Below, one piece after another: positions 32,677 to 38,428 of a stretch of 38,428 nt of DNA. The translations under genes were made by a program, and so were the position numbers. Each line of letters starts with the position of its first letter. Within the stretch, counting starts at the first letter, position 1. The notes under the pieces are model-generated. The model was not told the DNA's origin and made no database searches. It worked only from the letters and a program-made list of their open reading frames with translations. The DNA comes from Acidobacteriaceae bacterium. GTDB lineage: Bacteria > Acidobacteriota > Terriglobia > Terriglobales > Acidobacteriaceae. Where the stretch lies: assembly GCA_003165795.1 (NCBI GenBank), contig PMWW01000079.1:545-38972 (forward strand), read 5' to 3'.

Positions 32677-32844
32677 GTTTCGAGTTTCCAGTTTCGAGTT
32701 TCAAGTGTGCGGAACAGTATGGAGTTCGTCAACGACAGACTGGAAGGGCCGGTGGAATGGGAAGTGACCGCCCTGCCTGCTGATTCGACTAGATTCGCAG
32801 CGCCGGCGCTTCGCCGTTCCACTTGAAACTTGAAACTTGAAACT
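32673..32844. repeat. Inverted-arm tandem repeat element between rluD and lgt
   Basis: The left arm (about 32673-32706) repeats AAGTTTCGAGTTTCCAGTTT-like 8-nt words. The right arm (32821-32844) is three perfect ACTTGAAA units, the reverse complement of the same word (TTTCAAGT). The left arm meets the rluD TTG start, and the right arm begins exactly at the lgt stop codon. The 115 bp between shows no gene. Confidence 0.75.
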
Positions 32845-33646
32845 ACCGCGCGGCTTTGATCGGCGCCGGCGGAGCCAGGGCCGCGCGTCGCATCCACAGC
32901 AGGCCGCCGAAGATCACCAGGCAAATCGCGATTGCCTGGGTACCGCTCATGAAGCCGAGGAAGTCGCCGCGTCCCTCATCGCCGCGGAAAAATTCGATGA
33001 AGTAGCGGCCCACGCCGTAGACGATCATGTAAGTGCCGATGATCTCGCCTTCGAACTTCTTGTGCCGGATCAGCCAGACCAGGAAGAGGCAATTACAAAG
33101 TTCAAGCACCATCTCATAGAGCTGCGTCGGATGCAGCGGCACGTGAAGAGGAGTGTCACTGATCGAGTTGGCCAGCGGATTGGTGAAAGTCACGGCCCAG
33201 GGCACGTGCGTCTCGCGGCCAAAGCAGCAGCCGGCAGCGAAGCAGCCGACGCGGCCAAACGCGTGTCCCAGCGCCAGGCCCGGGGCAAAGACGTCGCAGG
33301 TCCGCAGCACCGGCATATGGTTGGCGCGCATGTACCAGACGCACATGGCCAGCGCCAGAAGAAGGCCACCGGACCAAACACCGCCGGCCTGCAAGGTTGA
33401 AAAGCTGAAGAGTTCGGCGGGATGCGAGCGGTAATAACTGAGGTCGACGAGGACCATCAGGAGTTTCGCGCCGAAGATGCCCGACAGAATAGCGATGATG
33501 CCCAGGTTCCAGAGTTTGTCGGGATCAAGTCCCTGTTCGCGGCCGAGCTTGACGATGAGCAGCAGGCCGAAAATCAGGCCAAAGGCCGCCATCAGGCCGT
33601 AGGTGGGAAGGTTGAAACTGCCAAAGTGAAATATACGGGGAAACAC
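32843..33646 (-). CDS. lgt: Prolipoprotein diacylglyceryl transferase
   Basis: A 267-residue Lgt with seven predicted helices. GLMAAFGLIFGLLLI starts the core, the conserved Arg-Gly segment GRVGCFAAGCCFGRETHVPW is the Lgt signature (H-x-G...R-x-x-N region in other forms), and HPTQLYEMVLEL and GRYFIEFFRGDEGR are C-terminal motifs with the catalytic Arg pair. It attaches diacylglycerol to the lipobox Cys of preprolipoproteins, such as the MltD- and SodC-type proteins encoded in this window. It is transcribed toward rluD; the repeat at 32673-32844 separates them. Confidence 0.93.
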   Translation of the reverse strand: MFPRIFHFGSFNLPTYGLMAAFGLIFGLLLIVKLGREQGLDPDKLWNLGIIAILSGIFGAKLLMVLVDLSYYRSHPAELFSFSTLQAGGVWSGGLLLALAMCVWYMRANHMPVLRTCDVFAPGLALGHAFGRVGCFAAGCCFGRETHVPWAVTFTNPLANSISDTPLHVPLHPTQLYEMVLELCNCLFLVWLIRHKKFEGEIIGTYMIVYGVGRYFIEFFRGDEGRGDFLGFMSGTQAIAICLVIFGGLLWMRRAALAPPAPIKAAR

Positions 33647-33668
33647 GCTTCTATTTTAGATGCTGGAA

Positions 33669-33861
33669 GGCGGCTGTTCGCTCCTCGCCTTTCGCTTTTC
33701 GCCGGAAAGAGCCCGCTGTTGGCTTCTCGCCATTCGCTCTTCGCCAGAAACGGCCACAACCTGGGCATGGGCAGTTGTCAGCGAGGGAACTCTGAATCTG
33801 TAATGAGGCAGGCAAAGACAGGGGACCCAGAGACTAGCGAACGGCGAAAAGCGAATAGCGG
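33669..33861. repeat. Inverted-arm tandem repeat element between 6S RNA and lgt
   Basis: Left arm copies at 33674-33703 and 33719-33745 are made of 8-nt words of the type TTCGCTTT/TCGCCTTT/TTCGCTCT. The right arm at 33834-33861 (CTAGCGAACGGCGAAAAGCG...) is their reverse complement. The element starts 22 nt upstream of the lgt start codon and ends 5 nt past the T-run of the 6S RNA candidate, so it may also contain the lgt promoter. Confidence 0.65.
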
Positions 33862-33865
33862 TAGC

Positions 33866-34062
33866 AAAAAAGCCGACCCGCGGGGCCGTGTTTCAGTGGG
33901 CCGTCAATGAACCCGTCCTATACGGTGGGAACCCGCCGCAGCTCTTTAGGCATTTCCGCATGGCGGAACGTTGCACACCGAACCGAATACGAGTCGAGCT
34001 CCCTGTTCATTGAGCATTGGTTCAAAAAACGGTGACCACCAACACTAACTTGGCAGGCCGGC
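33866..34062 (-). ncRNA. ssrS: 6S RNA (ssrS) candidate
   Basis: On the minus strand, the segment GCCTAAAGAGCTGCGGCGGG at 33951-33932 followed by TTCCCACC strongly resembles the 3' side of the 6S central bubble (E. coli GCCTTAAAACTGCGACGACA...CACC), and GGACGGGTTCA follows as in the closing-stem side. A closing stem GCCGGCC (34062-34056) / GGTCGGC (33878-33872) with one G-U pair is immediately followed by TTTTTT (33871-33866). An inner stem TCAATGAAC/GTTCATTGA is also perfect. Length of about 190 nt fits. It lies directly downstream of zapA, the conserved zapA-ssrS order. 6S RNA binds housekeeping RNA polymerase and mimics an open promoter. Confidence 0.8.
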
Positions 34063-34236
34063 TTCCAGCTCAGATGCTATGGAAAAGGTCAACGGATAAC
34101 AAGAGCCAGTGGGTAAATAATTGGCGAATGACGTGCTTAAAGGCGGAAAGCCCCATTAAGGTGCCAGCGCGCCACTTTGTTAGAGAAGACCTGCTATCAG
34201 CCCGAACACCGCATTTATGCGGAGAGTCAACCAGCG

Positions 34237-34554
34237 CTATCCCGCCCGCCGCTCGTCTTGCAGCACTTCATCCAGCGCGCCCTCCAGATGTTCGGCCTGC
34301 TCGTTGTAGTCGCTGGCGACGCACTCGTACTTGCGTCGCAGCACGTGCAGTTCGTCGGCGATATTCAGCGCCGCCAGCACCGCGACCCGCAGCGAATCGA
34401 CGGTGGCCGCCTGTTGCGAGATCAGCCGCATCTTGTTGTCCACATACTGCGCCAGCTGGGCGATGTATTCGGGATCGGAGCCCCGCAGATGATAGGTCTG
34501 ATCGTAGATTTCGACGCGGACATTGCCGCTGCCGTTCCCGTTCGACTGACTCAA
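34237..34554 (-). CDS. zapA: Cell division protein ZapA
   Basis: A 105-residue ZapA: an N-terminal beta-rich head (VRVEIYDQTYHLRGSDPEYI), then AQYVDNKMRLISQQAATVDS leading into a long C-terminal helix with LAALNIADELHVLRRKYE. It promotes FtsZ protofilament bundling at midcell. The TTG start at 34554 is fixed by AGGAGG 6 nt upstream. It lies between a coiled-coil gene and the 6S RNA candidate and is followed by about 170 nt without a gene before the RNA. Confidence 0.9.
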   Translation of the reverse strand: MSQSNGNGSGNVRVEIYDQTYHLRGSDPEYIAQLAQYVDNKMRLISQQAATVDSLRVAVLAALNIADELHVLRRKYECVASDYNEQAEHLEGALDEVLQDERRAG

Positions 34555-34569
34555 ACTAGCCTCCTGTTC

Positions 34570-34648
34570 AGTGGCTAGGACCCAGGGGTTAGGGGCCAGA
34601 AAATCGACGATGTAACGCGACTCTAGCCCCTAGCCACTAAATCCTAGT
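34570..34648. repeat. Inverted-arm repeat between zapA and the coiled-coil gene
   Basis: The left arm 34570-34597 (AGTGGCTAGGACCCAGGGGT...) and right arm 34624-34648 (CTAGCCCCTAGCCACTAAAT...) are inverted copies of AGTGGCTAGGGGCTAG-like words. It sits 4 nt upstream of the zapA ribosome binding site. Confidence 0.65.
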
Positions 34649-34660
34649 CTCTGCCTTCAA

Positions 34661-34951
34661 TTATTCCGCCGCTTCTTCCAGCGTCAAAGCCTCAATTTGT
34701 CCCAGCATCTTTTCTACCCGGGTACGCACTTCCTCGCGTTCGCGCCGAAAAGTGACTAGCTCCTGCCGCAGGGTCTCGACTTCCTCTGCGCGTTTATCCA
34801 GTTGCTCGCGCAGGCTCGCCGCGTCGCGCTCAGCGACCGCCCGGGCCTGGCGTGCGGACTTCAAAAGTTCGATGGTGCGCAGGATTTTTTCTTCCAAGGG
34901 CCGGAAATCTGCGGCGGTGGAGGAAGCTACTTCAACGGCATTTGCTGGCAT
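34661..34951 (-). CDS. ZapB-like coiled-coil protein
   Basis: A 96-residue, almost wholly helical protein. Residues 17-90 form one heptad-rich coiled coil (EEKILRTIELLKSARQARAV, ERDAASLREQLDKRAEEVET). It resembles the small ZapB-type proteins encoded next to zapA and pheT in several phyla, but coiled coils are hard to assign. The order pheT - this gene - zapA - 6S RNA suggests a cell-division operon; in the present arrangement the VWA gene sits between it and pheT. Confidence 0.7.
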   Translation of the reverse strand: MPANAVEVASSTAADFRPLEEKILRTIELLKSARQARAVAERDAASLREQLDKRAEEVETLRQELVTFRREREEVRTRVEKMLGQIEALTLEEAAE

Positions 34952-35197
34952 AGTGAATGCGTGACCTTCGCAAGTATTTTAGGCCGATCTGAGGGCAGTA
35001 TATCGCATGAACTTTGTGCGTAGAACGGTGCAGTGCGCGATTCCTCTGGCAATTATCGCGGATGAACCTGAATGTGCAACGTCAGCGGTGCAGATGGCCC
35101 AAATTGGCTGGCGGTCCCTGGCGTACTCGGCACCGATCAACTCGGCCAGAGCAACTAAACTGGCGTGCCGGGTTTGTTTTGCTGGAAGCTAAACTTG

Positions 35198-36223
35198 ATG
35201 CCGCGTTGCTGGAAAAAATCGCGCCTGTGCGGAATTACCATCCTAATCTCGCTCTTGCTGCTGGCCAGACCTGCGGCTTCCCAGGACGAGCCGACCTTTC
35301 GTACGCAGTCGAACCTTGTGCTGGTGCCTGCTCTGGTCCGCGACAAGACGGGTGAAATTGTTTATGGCTTGCAAGCCAAAGACTTCATCATTGAGGACAA
35401 CGGCGTGGCCCAGACGGTCCACCTGGATGAAGCGGCGGAGGCCGAGCCGGTGTCGCTGGTGGTCGCTGTGCAATGCGGACGGCGCGCCGACTACGAACTG
35501 CCGCGCATGCATGGGCTGGGCCTGATGCTGCAACCGTTGATGGCGCAACCTGAAACCAAGGTCGCCATCGTGGCCTTCGACAGCCAGGTGCACGCCATCG
35601 AGGACTTCACCGGCAATGAGAATGTCGTCACTCGAGATCTGGAAGGACTGCAGGCCGGCGATGGCGGGGCGGCGATCCTGGATGCGGTGAACTATTCCAT
35701 CAAGCTGCTCGACGGCGTGCCCAAGAATCGCAAGCGCGTGCTGCTGCTGATCAGCGAAACCCGCGATCATGGCAGCCATTCCGCAACCATCGACGATGTC
35801 ATCAAGGCGCTGGGGAACAGCAACATCGTGGTTTACACGCTGGCGTTCTCGCCGTCGAAATCAAACCTGCTTGACACGCTGCGCGGCAATAACAATCCTG
35901 ACCTGCATCCCGAGCAGACCGAGATGCACGAAGGCCCGGACCTGCTGGCGCCGTTGCTGCTGGCGGCGCAGGCCATGCGCAAGAATAGCGCCAAGGCGAT
36001 CGCTTCGTTGAGCGGTGGAGAGTACGAAATGTTCGATTCGGCCAAGGGCTTCGACGCGCGTATGACCGACTTCGACAATCACCTGCACAGCCGTTATCTG
36101 CTGAGCTTTCAGCCCACGCAACCGCATCCCGGCCTGCACCGGTTGAGCGTGCATCTGAAGGAACCGCGGGACGCGACCGTCCTGGCCCGCAGCAGCTATT
36201 GGGCACAAGGACCGCAGCCGTGA
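35198..36223 (+). CDS. Secreted VWA-domain protein (acidobacterial type)
   Basis: 341 residues from ATG 35198 (a GTG at 35165 would add 11). The signal peptide covers about 1-28 (ITILISLLLLARPAASQ). A short beta domain (FRTQSNLVLVPALVRDKTGE, LQAKDFIIEDNGVAQTV) precedes the von Willebrand A fold (about 85-310). The metal-binding MIDAS first motif DxSxS is not intact: the expected strand reads LVVAVQCGRRADYE. Later motifs such as AFDSQVHAIEDFT and LLLISETRDHG remain. Many paralogues of this type occur in Acidobacteria. Function is unknown; protein or surface binding is the guess. Confidence 0.82.
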   Translation: MPRCWKKSRLCGITILISLLLLARPAASQDEPTFRTQSNLVLVPALVRDKTGEIVYGLQAKDFIIEDNGVAQTVHLDEAAEAEPVSLVVAVQCGRRADYELPRMHGLGLMLQPLMAQPETKVAIVAFDSQVHAIEDFTGNENVVTRDLEGLQAGDGGAAILDAVNYSIKLLDGVPKNRKRVLLLISETRDHGSHSATIDDVIKALGNSNIVVYTLAFSPSKSNLLDTLRGNNNPDLHPEQTEMHEGPDLLAPLLLAAQAMRKNSAKAIASLSGGEYEMFDSAKGFDARMTDFDNHLHSRYLLSFQPTQPHPGLHRLSVHLKEPRDATVLARSSYWAQGPQP

Positions 36224-36229
36224 ACGTGA

Positions 36230-36322
36230 ATTGTCATTACGAGCGCCCGCGTTCGGCGCGAGGAATCTGTTTTCTTCCGTCACTGGCGAAAGCAGGTCCC
36301 TCGCTGCGCTCGGGATGACAAT
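36230..36322. repeat. MITE-like inverted repeat, GTCAT...ATGAC type
   Basis: The left end TTGTCATTACGAGCG...GCGAGGAATC and right end CCCTCGCTGCGCTCGGGATG+ACAA are inverted relative to each other with mismatches. It lies between the convergent VWA and pheT genes. The same repeat family is common between genes in many bacteria and has two more copies inside pheT (38261-38359). Confidence 0.7.
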
Positions 36323-36349
36323 TCCAAGATTCCCGTGGTAATTGGAAGT

Positions 36350-38428
36350 TTATTGCGCCCGCAGCACGCCGCCCAGCACTTCCAGTTGGGCGACGATCTG
36401 CGCCGACCACTGCGCTACTTCGTCGTCGCGCAGGGTGCGCTCCTTGGACTGGAATTCGGCATGGAGAAGCACGGAGTACTTGCCGGCGCCCACTTTTTCG
36501 CCGCGATAGATTTCCGCTGGAACGAAGGTTTGCAACTCGCTGAATCCCAGCTCCGCTACCGCTGACTTGATTTGTTCGAAGGCGACCGCATCTCCGAAGA
36601 CGAAGGAGAAGTCGCGCTCGACGGCCGGAAACTTCGAGATCCGCTGATAGCGAGGCTCGCGCAGCCCATGGCGGTAGAGCCGGTCGAGCATCACCTCGGC
36701 AAGATAAACATCCGATCGCAACTTGCGCTCCGCTTTAAGCTCAGGATGTAACTGTCCGAAGCGCGCCACGGTCTCGCCATCCAGCGCCACGCGCGCTGAG
36801 CGGCCGGGGTGGAAGTATTCCGGAGTCTGCTGGTCGAAGTACAGCGACTGCTGCTGAAAGGCGGACAGCAGCTCTTCAACATCACCTTTCATGTGAAAGA
36901 ACGTGTAGGGCTGCGCAGCGGCGTGAACGTTCTTGGCGAAAGCATCGCCGGTGGCCACGAAGCCGAGATTCCGGCGCTCGTGGTGACGGTCGCCCAGCTT
37001 TTCGAAGACCTGCCCGGCCTCGAACAGCCGAACGTTGACGGTCCCGCGATTCAGGTTGTAGCTCACCATGTTGAGTAGGCCGGGCAGCAGCGAAGTCCGC
37101 ATGTATCCGGCCTCGTCGCTCAAAGGGTTAGCCAGCGCTAGCGGGTCGCCTCCACCGAAGGTCTTTGCATCCTGCTGGGAGATGAAGGTGATCGAGATCG
37201 ATTCGTCATACCCCAGCGCCAGCATGTTCTCACGGACCTTGGCATTCTTCCGCTCATCCGGCAGCTCGACCACCGCACCAACAAATGCGGGCAGGGTGTT
37301 GGGAAACCGGTTGTAGCCGTAAATGCGCGCCAGCTCTTCCAATAGATCGATTTCGCGCTCGACATCGAGACGCCAGGTGGGGACCTGGACGGTGAAATCG
37401 CTTGAGCTTGCAGTCGTCTTACTAGTAAGATTTGTGCCCTCCGTCTTACTAGTAAGATCGACCTCACTTGTCTTACTGGTAAGACGTTTGTCGTTCGCGC
37501 CGACGGACACCCCAAATCCCAACCTAAGCAGAATCCGCTGGATCTCGTCTGCGGCAATATCGATGCCGAGGTTGCGCCGAACCTCTGAGCGACGCAGCAG
37601 GATCGGCGCGCGCTCGGGCATACGCGCGATCACATCGATCTGTTCGCCGTGTAGCTCGCCGCCGGCGCTTTGCAGAATCAGCTCGGCCACGCGATCGCAG
37701 GCCAAGGGCGTGATGCCCCAATCGGCGCCACGTTCGAAACGATGCGAAGCGTCGGTGTGCATGAGGTGACGCTTGGCCATGCTGCGAACCGTTGCCGGAT
37801 CGAACCAGGCCGACTCGATCAGCACGTTCTTCGTTCGCTCGGTAATCATCGAGTTGAAGCCGCCCATCACGCCCGCCAGCGCAACCGGCTTCTTGGCGTC
37901 GGCGATGACGAGATCGAGGGTCGTGAGCTTGCGGTCGACGCCGTCGAGCGTCTTCAGCACTTCGCCGTCGCGGGCTCGACGCACGATGATCGTTCCGCCC
38001 TCCAAGAGATCAAGATCGAAGACATGCGTCGGATGGCCAAGCTCGTTCAGCGCATAGTTTGTCGCATCCGCAGCATTGTTGATGGAACGCGATCCCAGCA
38101 GCGCCAGGCGCTGGACGATGTGCTCGGGCGACGGACCAATCTTCACGTTGCGGATGACGCGGGCGGTGTATCGGGCGCAGCCTTGCGGATCATCAATCAC
38201 AATCGGAAACGTATCAGTCGCGCTGCGGGAGACCGCTCTTGGCGCGCGCCCCTCATCAGGTGTCATCCCGACCGGAGGCGGCGCGCTGGCGTGCGCCCCT
38301 TCCACTGTCATCCTGAGCGGAGGCGCGCCGTCTTTGCGCGCCGGAGTCGAAGGATCTGCGGTTCCCGGCAACTGCGGCGCGATCGGCTTCAGCTCGACGT
38401 CATAGATGGCCGACGCCTCACGCGCCAC
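36350..38428 (-). CDS. pheT: Phenylalanyl-tRNA synthetase beta subunit (5' end outside window)
   Basis: The last 692 residues; the N-terminal tRNA-binding domain lies beyond the window edge. Visible: the B3/B4 editing domain (INNAADATNYALNELGHPTH, LAGVMGGFNSMI, HLMHTDASHRFERGAD), the B5 domain, the core (GYDESISITFISQQ, LLPGLLNMVSYNLNRG) and the C-terminal FDX-ACB anticodon domain (ISKFPAVERDFSFVF to the end). Two in-frame repeat insertions are present: about residues 20-60 in the linker before the B3/B4 domain (38261-38359) and a 9-residue LTSKT tandem in B5 (37416-37485). Both sit at loop positions, so the enzyme is probably functional. Confidence 0.95.
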   Translation of the reverse strand: MAREASAIYDVELKPIAPQLPGTADPSTPARKDGAPPLRMTVEGAHASAPPPVGMTPDEGRAPRAVSRSATDTFPIVIDDPQGCARYTARVIRNVKIGPSPEHIVQRLALLGSRSINNAADATNYALNELGHPTHVFDLDLLEGGTIIVRRARDGEVLKTLDGVDRKLTTLDLVIADAKKPVALAGVMGGFNSMITERTKNVLIESAWFDPATVRSMAKRHLMHTDASHRFERGADWGITPLACDRVAELILQSAGGELHGEQIDVIARMPERAPILLRRSEVRRNLGIDIAADEIQRILLRLGFGVSVGANDKRLTSKTSEVDLTSKTEGTNLTSKTTASSSDFTVQVPTWRLDVEREIDLLEELARIYGYNRFPNTLPAFVGAVVELPDERKNAKVRENMLALGYDESISITFISQQDAKTFGGGDPLALANPLSDEAGYMRTSLLPGLLNMVSYNLNRGTVNVRLFEAGQVFEKLGDRHHERRNLGFVATGDAFAKNVHAAAQPYTFFHMKGDVEELLSAFQQQSLYFDQQTPEYFHPGRSARVALDGETVARFGQLHPELKAERKLRSDVYLAEVMLDRLYRHGLREPRYQRISKFPAVERDFSFVFGDAVAFEQIKSAVAELGFSELQTFVPAEIYRGEKVGAGKYSVLLHAEFQSKERTLRDDEVAQWSAQIVAQLEVLGGVLRAQ
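37416..37485. repeat. 27-nt tandem repeat with palindromic core in pheT
   Basis: Three units start at 37416, 37443 and 37470, an exact 27-nt period. Each has the palindrome TCTTACTAGTAAGA (third copy CTGG). In protein this is LTSKT every nine residues. It is in frame within the B5 domain. Confidence 0.85.
38261..38359. repeat. Two GTCATCC-type repeats inserted in pheT
   Basis: TGTCATCCCGACCGGAGGCG (38261-38280) and TGTCATCCTGAGCGGAGGCG (38306-38325), the second followed by GAGTCGAAGGATCTGC (38344-38359). They match the intergenic repeat at 36230 and encode a Pro/Ala-rich insert. Confidence 0.7.

Noticed and set aside
1-38428. tRNA or rRNA genes
   Set aside because: No GGTTCRANTCC T-arm with a matching acceptor stem or rRNA segment was seen on either strand.

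Overview
The window is GC-rich, gene-dense bacterial chromosome. I infer an uncultured acidobacterium (Acidobacteriota, Terriglobia-like). The grounds are the mix of genes: a VWA-domain secreted protein, a Lys/Ala-rich histone-like protein, an isolated TPR tail of the kind found on acidobacterial regulators, an archaemetzincin, and a cdaA-cdaR-glmM cluster. Many palindromic repeats also lie between and inside genes. No rRNA or tRNA is present, so the taxonomy is inference only.

Layout. 360-6275: a redox operon with a small c-type cytochrome, a four-cluster ferredoxin, an NrfD/HybB-type quinone-interacting membrane subunit, a sensor kinase with two c-haem-like motifs in its periplasmic loop, and a sigma-54 activator response regulator. 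The kinase and regulator genes are separated by a decayed REP-associated transposase (RAYT) with REP-like hairpins. 6251-7914: a four-helix-bundle (23S-IVP) gene framed by inverted repeats, an archaemetzincin, a small membrane protein and a proline-rich microprotein around a CRP-like double palindrome. 8003-13733: an ArnT/PMT-type glycosyltransferase, a TPR remnant, a secreted cupin, a histone-like protein and an MltD-type lytic transglycosylase. 13884-16145: two toxin-antitoxin-like loci (an RHH gene plus a conserved small partner, and hicB with a broken hicA) on either side of a cystathionine-gamma-synthase-family gene. 16180-19421: isoaspartyl peptidase, a membrane protein, lipoprotein-type Cu/Zn superoxide dismutase, a Uma2 nuclease and a DUF2905 protein. 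19678-28543: xseA, the c-di-AMP/cell-wall cluster cdaA-cdaR-glmM, a HELVH protein coupled to polA, and a small membrane protein. 28657-33646: queA, a class II aldolase, a DUF374 acyltransferase, rluD and lgt. 33866-38428: a strong 6S RNA candidate downstream of zapA, a coiled-coil gene, a VWA protein and the 3' part of pheT.

The main unexplained signal is repetitive DNA of three kinds. (1) REP-like hairpins with a TGAA/TAAA loop. (2) At least six intergenic elements whose two arms are inverted copies of a short (7-8 nt) tandem motif, each with its own motif and often touching a stop or start codon. (3) Palindromic repeats inserted in frame into housekeeping genes (queA, rluD, pheT twice). The redox operon with its haem-type sensor and the RHH/partner pair are the most interesting protein systems.
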